Positions 9,039 to 17,044 of a stretch of 64,000 nucleotides of DNA are shown here, in pieces. This DNA is from Streptomyces olivochromogenes. Its GTDB lineage: Bacteria > Actinomycetota > Actinomycetes > Streptomycetales > Streptomycetaceae. Location of the stretch: the NCBI RefSeq assembly GCF_001514115.1, contig NZ_KQ948460.1, forward strand, positions 62,001 through 126,000, in the 5' to 3' direction. Each line of letters opens with the position of its first letter. Positions within the stretch are counted from its first letter, which is position 1. The position numbers were made by a program, and so were the translations under genes. Under the pieces are notes generated by a model, which was not told the DNA's origin, made no database searches, and worked only from the letters and a program-made list of their open reading frames with translations.

Positions 9039-10646
9039 CTAACGGCAGCCGCAGCCCGCCAGTGCCGAGGCCGTGCGGTCCAGGGCCGACTGGGCCGCCG
9101 ACGGGTCGCTCGTGTCGGAGGCCAGGAAGGCGAAGGCCAGCAGGCGGCCGTCGGCGTCGACGACCGTGCCCGCCAGGGTGTTCACCCCGGTCAGCGTGCC
9201 GGTCTTGGCGCGTACGAGGCCGGTGCCGGACGCGTCGTCGGCGTAACGGTCGCTGAGGGTGCCCGTGAAGCCCGCGACCGGCAGACCGGTCAGGATGGGC
9301 CGGAGTTCGGGGTGGGCGGGATCGCCGGCCTTGACCAGGAGGGCCGTGAGCAGGTCCGCCGTCAGTCTGTCGTCCCGGTTCAGACCGCTGCCGTCCGTGA
9401 AGTGCGCGCCGGACAGCGGGAGTCCGAGCTTCTTCAGCTCGGCGTCGATCGACGCCGCGCCGCCGTCGAAGTCGGCCGGTCGGCCGGTGGCGAGGGCGAC
9501 TTGGCGGGCCATGGCCTCCGCGATGTCGTTGTCGCTGTTCGTCAGCATCCGCTCGATGAGGGCGGACAGCGGCGGCGAGGAGACCGAGGCGAGGGACTGT
9601 GAGCGGTTCGTCGCCCTGGAGGGGCCCGGGGTCGTCGTCTTGATGCCCTTGGCCTCCAGCAGCTGCGCGAACTTCCCCGCCGCTTCCGCCGCCGGGTCCG
9701 CGGCGCGGGTGACCGGGCCGCTGGCCGAGTCGTCGGTGCGGGCCTCGTCGACCATCAGGGAGCTGACCGGCGCGAGGTTGGGGTTGGCGCCGATGGGGTG
9801 CAGGGCGGAACCGGTGTAGAGCGAGGTGTCGTACGAGAGCGTCACCTGGTTCAGATGACGGGCCTTCAGGGCGGTCGCCGTCTCGTCGGCCAGGGTGCGC
9901 AGGCTCGCCCAGCCCGCCGCCTCCTTGCGGGCGGTCAGCGTGGGGTCCCCGCCGCCGACGAGCACGACCTCCTTGGTGCCGGGCTCCAGGACCGCGCGGG
10001 TCTCGATGCGGTGGTCGGCGCCCGCCGCGGAGAGCGCGGCGACCGCGGTGGCGATCTTCGTGGTGGAGGCCGGGATCTGCGCGTCGTCGGCGCCCTTGCC
10101 GTACAGCCGCTTGCCGGTCGCCACGTCGACGACCACGGCCGTGCGCCGCCCGCCGAGCGCGGGATCGCCCAGGAGCCGGTCCAGGGTGCCCGTGAGCGCC
10201 TTCTGGGTGGGTGCGGGCACCGAGACGGTGGAGCCGCCGAGACCGGTCAGCACGGAGGCGGCGCTGGGCGCGGGCTTCGGCGCCGCGTGGGACGTACCGG
10301 AACTACGTCCGTGATCTGCGCCACCCTCCCCATCCCGCGATGCGGCCCAGTCACGCTCGGCCGTACGCTGACCGGAGGAGTCCCAGGGGCCGGCGAAGGC
10401 CACCGCCCCGGCCGCGAGTGCCAGGCCCGCGGTGGCGGCGACGGCTGTGAGCTGCGGGGTCGTGAACTTCACGGGACGCGGCCGCACGGCTTGAGCAGCC
10501 CGCACCACATGCGGACGCACGGACCGCGCAGCCCTCGTCACACGCGGCTGCACGGCCTGCGCGACCCGCGTCACATGCGGCTGCACGGTCCGCTTGATCC
10601 GCACCACATGCGGTCTCGCGGCCCGCCAAGCCCTCAGCTCTGGCAC
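9039..10646 (-). CDS. dacB: D-alanyl-D-alanine carboxypeptidase/endopeptidase, PBP4 (S13) type
   Basis: Trims or cross-cuts peptidoglycan stem peptides outside the membrane. The penicillin-binding motifs are STTK (SxxK nucleophile), SDN (SxN) in MLTNSDNDIAE and KTG in RAKTGTLTG. A signal anchor lies at about residues 58-78 (LTAVAATAGLALAAGAVAF). In front of it is an unusual basic cytoplasmic segment of four 11-residue repeats of the type RPHVVRxxQAV. The GTG at 10646 has AAAGGGG nine bases upstream; GTG at 10652 is also possible. The gene is divergent from pyrophosphatase. Confidence 0.93.
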   Translation of the reverse strand: MPELRAWRAARPHVVRIKRTVQPHVTRVAQAVQPRVTRAARSVRPHVVRAAQAVRPRPVKFTTPQLTAVAATAGLALAAGAVAFAGPWDSSGQRTAERDWAASRDGEGGADHGRSSGTSHAAPKPAPSAASVLTGLGGSTVSVPAPTQKALTGTLDRLLGDPALGGRRTAVVVDVATGKRLYGKGADDAQIPASTTKIATAVAALSAAGADHRIETRAVLEPGTKEVVLVGGGDPTLTARKEAAGWASLRTLADETATALKARHLNQVTLSYDTSLYTGSALHPIGANPNLAPVSSLMVDEARTDDSASGPVTRAADPAAEAAGKFAQLLEAKGIKTTTPGPSRATNRSQSLASVSSPPLSALIERMLTNSDNDIAEAMARQVALATGRPADFDGGAASIDAELKKLGLPLSGAHFTDGSGLNRDDRLTADLLTALLVKAGDPAHPELRPILTGLPVAGFTGTLSDRYADDASGTGLVRAKTGTLTGVNTLAGTVVDADGRLLAFAFLASDTSDPSAAQSALDRTASALAGCGCR

Positions 10647-10731
10647 GACCACCAGCCCCTTTCGCGATCACACACCTGCGTGAGGGACACTTAACCACCA
10701 GAACTATGTGTTGATCATGGAGGAGCCACCG

Positions 10732-11223
10732 GTGGAGTTCGACGTCACGATCGAGATTCCGAAGGGTTCGCGGAACAAGTACGAGGTGGACCACGAGACC
10801 GGTCGGATCCGCTTGGACCGTCGACTCTTCACCTCGACCAGCTACCCGGCCGACTACGGCTTCGTCGAGAACACCCTCGGCGAGGACGGCGACCCGCTGG
10901 ACGCGCTGGTCATCCTGGACGAGCCGACCTTCCCGGGCTGCCTCATCCAGTGCCGCGCGATCGGCATGTTCCGTATGACGGACGAGGCCGGCGGCGACGA
11001 CAAGCTGCTGTGCGTCCCGGCGCACGACCCGCGTGTGGAGCACCTGCGGGACATCCACCACGTGTCGGAGTTCGACCGCCTGGAGATCCAGCACTTCTTC
11101 GAGGTCTACAAGGACCTCGAGCCCGGCAAGTCCGTCGAGGGCGCCAACTGGGTGGGCCGCGCGGAGGCCGAGGCCGAGATCGAGCGTTCCTACAAGCGCT
11201 TGAAGGAGCAGGGCGGTCACTGA
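10732..11223 (+). CDS. ppa: Inorganic pyrophosphatase, family I
   Basis: Hydrolyses pyrophosphate and so pulls biosynthetic reactions forward. With GTG at 10732 (AGGAG six bases before it) the product is 163 residues beginning VEFDVTIEIPKGSRNKYE, the conserved family start. The metal-binding signature EDGDPLDALV is intact, as are YPADYGF and the C-terminal KGAN-like region. The earlier GTG and ATG codons at 10708 and 10717 lie before the ribosome site. A strong hairpin follows the stop. Confidence 0.97.
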   Translation: MEFDVTIEIPKGSRNKYEVDHETGRIRLDRRLFTSTSYPADYGFVENTLGEDGDPLDALVILDEPTFPGCLIQCRAIGMFRMTDEAGGDDKLLCVPAHDPRVEHLRDIHHVSEFDRLEIQHFFEVYKDLEPGKSVEGANWVGRAEAEAEIERSYKRLKEQGGH

Positions 11224-11240
11224 TCCCTCCTGAGCCCCGC

Positions 11241-11274
11241 GGGCCGCGTGACCCCTCCTGGGGTGGCGCGGCCC
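11241..11274. terminator. Terminator hairpin after ppa
   Basis: Outer stem GGGCCGCG/CGCGGCCC with an inner ACCCC/GGGGT stem and a TCCT loop. It lies 18 bases after the ppa stop and before the ThrE-type exporter gene. Confidence 0.8.
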
Positions 11275-11341
11275 GTTCGCGTATCCGTGCGCATACTGGG
11301 GCGTACGGGAGGTGCACGGTCGGCAACAGCGGGAGTGGTGG

Positions 11342-12982
11342 GTGACGGAGGCGGAGGACCGCAAACCGCAGTCGGACGAGGCGAGGAGTGCCTTCGCACA
11401 GCCGGACGGCGTGGCACCGGCGGTCGAGGACGAATCGGGGACCACGTCGGAGTTCGCGGTCCCCAAGGGGCTCGCGCCGCCCGAGACGGCCGGCGCCGAG
11501 TCCGAGGGGTCGGCGTTCAGCACCCCGCGCACCTACAGCGCGAAGCACGCCCCGCCCGCCTTCACACCGGCGACCGGCGTCCCCGTGGTCAGCCTGACCA
11601 AGGACGTGCCCTGGCAGGACCGGATGCGCACGATGCTGCGCATGCCGGTGGCCGAGCGTCCGGCACCCGAACTGCTGCACAAGGAGGACGAGGCCGGCCC
11701 GGCCGTCCCCCGCGTGCTCGACCTGACGCTGCGCATCGGTGAGTTGCTGCTCGCGGGCGGTGAGGGCGCCGAGGACGTGGAGACGGCGATGTTCGCCGTC
11801 TGCCGCTCGTTCGGCCTGGACCGCTGCGAGCCGAACGTCACCTTCACCCTGTTGTCCATCTCGCACCAGCCGTCCCTGGTGGACGATCCCGTGACGGCCT
11901 CCCGGACCGTACGCCGCCGGGGCACCGACTACACGCGGCTCGCGGCCGTCTACCGGCTCGTCGACGACCTGAGCGACCCGGAGACCGCGTTCTCCCTGGA
12001 GGAGGCCTACCGGCGCCTCGCGGAGATGCGGCGCAATCGGCACCCGTATCCCGGCTGGGTGCTGACCGGCTGCACCGGGCTGCTGGCCGGTGCGGCCTCG
12101 GTGCTCGTGGGCGGTGACGCGATCGTGTTCGTCGCCGCGGCGCTCGGCGCGATGCTGGGCGACCGGCTGGCCTGGCTCTGCGCGGGGCGCGGGCTGCCGG
12201 AGTTCTACCAGTTCACGGTGGCCGCGATGCCGCCGGCCGCGATAGGTGTCGCGCTCCAGCTCGCGCACGTCGACACGAACTCGTCCGCGGTGATCACCGG
12301 TGGACTGTTCGCGCTGCTGCCCGGACGGGCGCTCGTCGCGGGCGTCCAGGACGGACTGACCGGCTTCTACATCACCGCGTCCGCGCGCCTCCTGGAGGTC
12401 ATGTACCTCTTCGTCGGCATCATCGTCGGCGTCCTCATCGTGCTCTATTTCGGCGTGAAGTTCGGCGCCGCGCTCAATCCGGACCAGGCGCTCAGCATCT
12501 CCGAGCGGCCCCTGCTTCAGATCGCCGCCGCCATGCTGCTGTCGCTGACCTTCGCCGTCCTGCTCCAGCAGGAACGATCCACCGTGCTCGCGGTGACCCT
12601 CAACGGAGGCGTCGCCTGGTCGGTGTACGGGGCGATGCACTACCCGGGCGGTATCTCGCCGGTCGCCTCCACGGCCGTCGCGGCGGGCCTGGTGGGCCTC
12701 TTCGGGCAGCTGCTGTCCCGCTACCGGTTCGCGTCCGCGCTGCCGTACACGACCGCCGCGATAGGGCCCCTGCTCCCGGGGTCGGCCACTTACTTCGGGC
12801 TGCTGTCGATCGCCCAGAGCAACGTCGACAAGGGGCTGGTGTCGCTCTCCAAGGCCGCGGCGCTCGCCATGGCCATCGCCATCGGCGTGAACCTGGGGTC
12901 GGAGATCTCCCGGCTGTTCCTGCGGGTGCCGGGGGGCTCCGCCGGGGAGCGCAGGGCCGCGAAGCGGACGCGGGGGTTCTGA
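11342..12982 (+). CDS. ThrE-family threonine/serine exporter
   Basis: A 546-residue fusion of the two halves of the ThrE family (DUF1212 and DUF3815). A disordered N-terminal region of about 130 residues is followed by the conserved soluble segment (LRIGELLLAGGEGAEDVETAMFAVC split over residues 135-160), then about ten hydrophobic spans to the end. The family exports threonine and serine in Corynebacterium; the substrate here is inferred. The GTG at 11342 is preceded by GGGAG at a spacing of six. The basic C-terminus ends RRAAKRTRGF. Confidence 0.9.
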   Translation: MTEAEDRKPQSDEARSAFAQPDGVAPAVEDESGTTSEFAVPKGLAPPETAGAESEGSAFSTPRTYSAKHAPPAFTPATGVPVVSLTKDVPWQDRMRTMLRMPVAERPAPELLHKEDEAGPAVPRVLDLTLRIGELLLAGGEGAEDVETAMFAVCRSFGLDRCEPNVTFTLLSISHQPSLVDDPVTASRTVRRRGTDYTRLAAVYRLVDDLSDPETAFSLEEAYRRLAEMRRNRHPYPGWVLTGCTGLLAGAASVLVGGDAIVFVAAALGAMLGDRLAWLCAGRGLPEFYQFTVAAMPPAAIGVALQLAHVDTNSSAVITGGLFALLPGRALVAGVQDGLTGFYITASARLLEVMYLFVGIIVGVLIVLYFGVKFGAALNPDQALSISERPLLQIAAAMLLSLTFAVLLQQERSTVLAVTLNGGVAWSVYGAMHYPGGISPVASTAVAAGLVGLFGQLLSRYRFASALPYTTAAIGPLLPGSATYFGLLSIAQSNVDKGLVSLSKAAALAMAIAIGVNLGSEISRLFLRVPGGSAGERRAAKRTRGF

Positions 12983-13113
12983 GCGCCGGGCGCACGAGAG
13001 CTCGGTCGCTTCTGTTCGGCGGCGACTGCGGGCTTGTTGTGGCTGATCGCGCCCACACGGCGGAGCCGCATATGTCACAGCCCCGCGCCCCTTCCTGGCC
13101 GCGGCTTCCCGGC

Positions 13114-14139
13114 TCAGTTCTGGGGATAACCCTGGTTGTACGGGTTCGGCTGCGCGCCGTACGGCTGCTGCGGGTAGCCCTGCGGGTGCTGCTGGGGCGG
13201 GTAGCCCTGGCCCTGCCCCTGGTCATAGTTCGGGTCGTAGTTCGGGTCGTAGTTCGAGTCGTAGCCCTGACCGTAATTCTGGTCGTAGCCCTGGCCCTGG
13301 TAGTAGCCCTGATCCTGGTTGCCGTACGGCTGCTGGGGCTGCTGGGGCTGCTGCTGCGGGTATCCCTGGGCGTACTGCTCCTGCTGGTACGGGTCATGGC
13401 TCTGCTGCGGCTGGTGCATGCGCAGCGGGCGCGTCGCGTCGTCCATGGCGGGGGGCGTGGGCTGCTGCTGGTAGGCGGCCGGGCCCTGGGGGGCCTCCGG
13501 CTCCGGCGGGTTCTTCTTGGCCTTGGAGCGCGCCCGCAGGAACTCGATGGCGATCGGGACCACCGAGACGAGGACGATCAGGATCAGGATCGCCTCGATG
13601 TTGTTCTTGACGAAGTCGATCTTTCCGAGCCAGGAGCCGAGCAGCGTGACGCCCGCGCCCCACAGGACACCACCGATGATGTTGAAGGTGATGAAGGAGC
13701 GGTACTTCATGCCGCTGACGCCCGCGATGATCGGCGTGAAGGTGCGCACGATGGGCACGAAGCGGGCGAGGACCAGGGACTTGGGCCCGTACTTCTCGAA
13801 GAACTCGTGGGCCTTGACCACGTTCTCCTGCTTGAAGAGACGGGAGTCCGGGCGGGTGAAGAGCGAGGGGCCGACCTTCTTGCCGAACAGGTAACCCGCC
13901 TGGTCGCCGAGGACCGCGGCGACGCAGATCAGGGCGACGGCCGCCCACAGCGGGAAGTCCAGCTGGTGCGACGTGATCAGCAGGCCGCAGGTGAACAGCA
14001 GCGAGTCACCCGGCAGGAAGAAGCCGATCAGCAGGCCGGACTCGGCGAAGACGACGAGCAGCAGGCCCCAGATGCCGAAGTTGTCCAGGAGCGTGTTCGG
14101 ATCCAGCCAGCTTGGACCAAGGGCAAGCGTCGTCACGGT
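13114..14139 (-). CDS. DedA-family membrane protein with Tyr/Gln/Gly-rich tail
   Basis: The first 220 residues are a DedA/SNARE-associated (VTT) domain: FAESGLLIGFFLPGDSLLF, the GDQAGYLFGKKVGPSLF segment, and the FxPxxRTFxPxxAG-type motif seen as RFVPIVRTFTPIIAGVSGM. These proteins act in membrane lipid or undecaprenyl-phosphate transport. The last 110 residues are cytoplasmic, disordered and very rich in Gln, Pro, Tyr and Gly, with repeats such as NYDPNYDPNYD and YPQQ. The GTG at 14139 has AGGAG nine bases upstream and removes 21 residues from the longest frame. Confidence 0.92.
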   Translation of the reverse strand, partial: TVTTLALGPSWLDPNTLLDNFGIWGLLLVVFAESGLLIGFFLPGDSLLFTCGLLITSHQLDFPLWAAVALICVAAVLGDQAGYLFGKKVGPSLFTRPDSRLFKQENVVKAHEFFEKYGPKSLVLARFVPIVRTFTPIIAGVSGMKYRSFITFNIIGGVLWGAGVTLLGSWLGKIDFVKNNIEAILILIVLVSVVPIAIEFLRARSKAKKNPPEPEAPQGPAAYQQQPTPPAMDDATRPLRMHQPQQSHDPYQQEQYAQGYPQQQPQQPQQPYGNQDQGYYQGQGYDQNYGQGYDSNYDPNYDPNYDQGQGQGYPPQQHPQGYPQQPYGAQPNPYNQGYPQN

Positions 14140-14302
14140 TCCGGGCTCCTGAGGGGTGAAGGAAGAGTACGGCGGTCCTGGGACGGCAGTACGGCAGCAC
14201 ATCAGTACTGTCGGCCAAAGCTATCAACGCACAGTGTCCGTGCCAGGTTCCACCGGTGCCCCCAGGATGCACTGTGTGCCCACTGGGACAAAGCTGTGGA
14301 CC

Positions 14303-14668
14303 ATGGGCATCGACGAATACGGAGGCGGCCAGGGACCCCAGTCGGACGTCCTGGTCGTGACGACGAACGACGCGCCCGGCTACCGCGTCCAGCAGGTCAT
14401 CGGCGAGGTCTTCGGCCTCACCGTGCGATCCCGGCATCTGGGCAGCCAGATCGGCGCGGGTCTGAAGTCGATGATCGGCGGCGAGCTCAAGGGGCTCACC
14501 AAGACCCTCGTGGAGACCCGCAACCAGGCCATGGAACGACTCGTCGAGCAGGCACGCGTGCGGGGGGCGAACGGCGTGCTGATGATGCGGTTCGACGTGA
14601 CCGAGGCGGCGGACGTGGGCACGGAGGTGTGCGCCTACGGCACCGCCGTGGTCCTGGTGAAGGAGTAG
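14303..14668 (+). CDS. YbjQ-family (DUF74) protein
   Basis: A 121-residue protein of the YbjQ/UPF0145 family, proposed from structure to bind heavy metals as a homopentamer; its cellular role is unknown. It shows LVVTTNDAPGYRVQQVIGEVFGLTVRS, the conserved N-terminal beta-strand region, and ARVRGANGVLMMRFD. The start is the ATG at 14303. It converges on tipA, and a perfect hairpin separates the two. Confidence 0.88.
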   Translation: MGIDEYGGGQGPQSDVLVVTTNDAPGYRVQQVIGEVFGLTVRSRHLGSQIGAGLKSMIGGELKGLTKTLVETRNQAMERLVEQARVRGANGVLMMRFDVTEAADVGTEVCAYGTAVVLVKE

Positions 14669-14696
14669 GGCGCGACCGGCCGCGGACCCGGAATCC

Positions 14697-14732
14697 GGTA
14701 AGGGGCACCCGCAGTGGCGGGTGCCCCTTACC
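14697..14732. terminator. Bidirectional terminator between ybjQ-like gene and tipA
   Basis: A perfect 16-bp stem (14697-14712 with 14717-14732) and the loop AGTG, placed between two converging genes. Confidence 0.88.
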
Positions 14733-14741
14733 GTCTGGCCG

Positions 14742-15509
14742 TCAGGCTTCCTTGGAGTGCCGGGCCGCGTTCGCGGTGATCGCGTCCCTGAGGTGTTCGG
14801 CGAGACCCGGGCGCATGGAGTCGTAGTACGCCTTGAAGCGCTCGTCGGACACGTACATCGCGCCGAGACAGCCGTGGAGCTCGTACGAACAGTCGTAGAA
14901 CCACTTGCCGATGTGCTGCCGGTGTTCCTCGGCCATGTCCATGGCCCGCTCGCCGGTCGCGGGTTCGCCCGCCTCCATGAGGGCGTCGTAGCGCTCGCCC
15001 CAGGAGGCCACCTCGGCCTGGATGCGCTGCCAGTCGTCCTTGGTGTAGCGGGCGGCGCGGCGCTGCGACTCGGCGTACTCAGCCGTGCCGCCCCACCGCC
15101 GCTCGGCCTCCTCCGCGTGCTCCTCGGGATCCTTGTCCCCGAAGACCTCGAACTTCTCCTCGGGCGTGAGGTTGATGCCCATCGTGCGTGCCTCCATGGC
15201 GTGCTCCACGGCCGCGGCCATCTTCCGCAGCTTCTCGATCCGGGCGGTCAGCAGCTCGTGCTGCCGGCGCAGGTGCGCGCGCGGGTCCGCCTCCGGGTCG
15301 TCGAGCAGGGCCGCGACCTCGTCGAGCGGGAAGCCCAGCTCCCGGTAGAACAGGATCTGTTGCAGCCGGTCGAGGTCGGCGTCGCTGTAGCGCCGGTACC
15401 CCGCGTGGTTGCGCTCGCTCGGAACGAGCAGGCCGATCTCGTCGTAGTGGTGCAGGGTGCGCACCGTGACTCCGGCGAAACCGGCGACCTGGCCCACTGA
15501 GTAGCCCAC
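14742..15509 (-). CDS. tipA: Thiopeptide-responsive MerR regulator TipA (TipAL/TipAS)
   Basis: A MerR-family regulator that covalently binds thiostrepton-type antibiotics and activates its own promoter. The GTG at 15509, with AGGAAGGAG upstream, gives 255 residues: HTH at 1-70 (SVGQVAGFAGVTVRTLHHYD), coiled coil to about 108, then the TipAS drug-binding domain. Met110 (ATG at 15182-15180) begins MGINLTPEEKF, the known internal start of the short form TipAS. Both drug-reactive cysteines are in place at residues 207 and 214 (DCSYELHGC), so the product should still capture thiopeptides. Confidence 0.96.
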   Translation of the reverse strand: MGYSVGQVAGFAGVTVRTLHHYDEIGLLVPSERNHAGYRRYSDADLDRLQQILFYRELGFPLDEVAALLDDPEADPRAHLRRQHELLTARIEKLRKMAAAVEHAMEARTMGINLTPEEKFEVFGDKDPEEHAEEAERRWGGTAEYAESQRRAARYTKDDWQRIQAEVASWGERYDALMEAGEPATGERAMDMAEEHRQHIGKWFYDCSYELHGCLGAMYVSDERFKAYYDSMRPGLAEHLRDAITANAARHSKEA

Positions 15510-15536
15510 TTCCGCTCCTTCCTCGGTACGCGTCCC

Positions 15537-15567
15537 ACCATCAGCCCTCACGCCACGTGAGGTGCAA
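15537..15567 (-). promoter_or_regulatory. tipA promoter with TipAL operator
   Basis: On the minus strand, TTGCAC (15567-15562) and GATGGT (15542-15537) are separated by 19 bases, the over-long spacer typical of MerR-type promoters. Within the spacer lies a perfect dyad, CCTCACG-TGG-CGTGAGG (15546-15562). It closely resembles the well-known ptipA promoter, so autoactivation by drug-bound TipAL is expected. Confidence 0.88.
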
Positions 15568-15638
15568 GCCGTAATTCCCAGGCGGCGGAACGCACCCTTC
15601 GGGATGTTGTGCGTCTTTTGCCCGCTTAGGGTGTGGCC

Positions 15639-16904
15639 GTGAGCACCGACGCGTCCACGGCGACCCCCTTACGGCGTCTGCTGCCGTTGATCGTGCCCTC
15701 CGTGGTGGTCGGTGTGGCCGCGGCGCTCATCCTGCTCGGCGTCAGCCTGCTCGCCGACCGGTTCAAGGACGTCCTGTGGGAGACCCTTCCGGACGCACTG
15801 GGCGTGGGCCGCTACTCCGTGCTGTGGATGGTCGTGATGCTCACGGCGACCGGCATCGCGGTGGGTCTGGTGGTGTGGAAGGCGCCGGGGCACGCGGGGC
15901 CCGATCCGGCGACCACGGGCCTGGTCGACGCTCCCCTGCCACCCCGCGTTCTGCCCGGGCTGCTCGTCGCCACCGTCCTGACGCTGGCGGGCGGGGTGAG
16001 CCTGGGCCCCGAGAACCCGATCACGGCCGTCAACGTGGCCCTCGCCTACTGGCTCGGCACCCGCGTGATCCCGGGCTCCGCCGTGGGGCTGTGGGTGGGC
16101 CTGGCGGTCGCGGGCACGATCGGAGCCCTGTTCGGCACGCCGGTGGCCGCCGCGCTGATCTTCTCCGAGGTACTGGCCGGGCAGCCGGGGCCCGGCGCCC
16201 TCTGGGACCGGCTGCTGCCGCCGCTGCTCGCGGGCGGCACGGGCGCGCTGACCATGGCGCTGCTGGAGCACCCGAGCTTCGACCTCGCGTTGCCCGCCTA
16301 CCCGGGCCCCCACTGGGGCGACCTGCTGAGCGCCCTGGTGGTCGCCTCGCTGGCCGCGGCGATCGGGATGACCGCGGTGTGCGCCCTCCCTTACGTCCAC
16401 GGCGCCTTCTCGCGGCTCAGGCACCCCATGGTGGCGCTTCCCGTGGGCGGTCTCGTCCTGGGGTTGCTGGGGGCACTGGGCGGCCCTCTGACGCTCTTCA
16501 AGGGCCTGGACGAGGTGAAGACCCTCGCGGCGAACCCGGAGGGCTGGTCGGCGGGACGGTTCGCGCTGATGTTCGCGGTGAAGCTGGCCGCGCTGGTGGT
16601 CGCCACCTCGTGCGGTTTCCGGGGCGGCCGGATCTTTCCCTCCGTGTTCGCCGGGGTAGCTCTCGGGCTGTGCGCGCACGCGTTGGTACCGCAGGTGAAT
16701 CCCACGCTCGCCGTGGTGTGCGCGGTCCTGGGTGTACTCCTGGCCGTGACCCGGCAGGGCTGGATCAGTCTGTTCACGGCGGCCGTCCTGGTGGCCCAGC
16801 CTGCCGTGCTGCCCGTGCTGGTGCTGGCCTCGGTACCGGCCTGGCTGATCGTCACCGGACGCCCGCAGATGCAGCTGCGCGCCGACGGGAGATCGATCCG
16901 GTGA
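15639..16904 (+). CDS. CLC-type chloride channel/ion channel protein, TTA-containing
   Basis: A 421-residue membrane protein with about ten spans. Residues GGVSLGPENP match the GxxxGPExP selectivity segment of CLC channels, and SCGFRGGRIFPSVFAG matches the GGxFxP segment, so it is a compact CLC relative that moves chloride or fluoride. Codon 11 (15669-15671) is TTA, a rare leucine codon in Streptomyces that needs the bldA tRNA. GTG at 15639 follows AGGG at spacing seven; GTG at 15633 is also in frame. The 3' end runs into a tandem repeat. Confidence 0.9.
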   Translation: MSTDASTATPLRRLLPLIVPSVVVGVAAALILLGVSLLADRFKDVLWETLPDALGVGRYSVLWMVVMLTATGIAVGLVVWKAPGHAGPDPATTGLVDAPLPPRVLPGLLVATVLTLAGGVSLGPENPITAVNVALAYWLGTRVIPGSAVGLWVGLAVAGTIGALFGTPVAAALIFSEVLAGQPGPGALWDRLLPPLLAGGTGALTMALLEHPSFDLALPAYPGPHWGDLLSALVVASLAAAIGMTAVCALPYVHGAFSRLRHPMVALPVGGLVLGLLGALGGPLTLFKGLDEVKTLAANPEGWSAGRFALMFAVKLAALVVATSCGFRGGRIFPSVFAGVALGLCAHALVPQVNPTLAVVCAVLGVLLAVTRQGWISLFTAAVLVAQPAVLPVLVLASVPAWLIVTGRPQMQLRADGRSIR

Positions 16905-17018
16905 ACCGACAGGCCCCTCCGATCCGATCAACCAGTGGAAGCCCGATCCGATGAACCAGCGGGAACCCGATCCGATGAACCAGTAGGACCCCCGATCCGC
17001 TCAACCAGTAGGACCCTC
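16896..17018 (+). repeat. Five 24-25 bp direct repeats between CLC gene and gad
   Basis: Units begin at 16896, 16921, 16945, 16969 and 16994. Each starts GATCCG followed by AACC and ends in GG(A)CCC-like bases. The first unit spans the CLC stop codon, the last ends 27 bases before the gad start. No reading frame is maintained across it. Confidence 0.85.
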
Positions 17019-17044
17019 CGACCGCCGACTCGATGGGAGATCCC

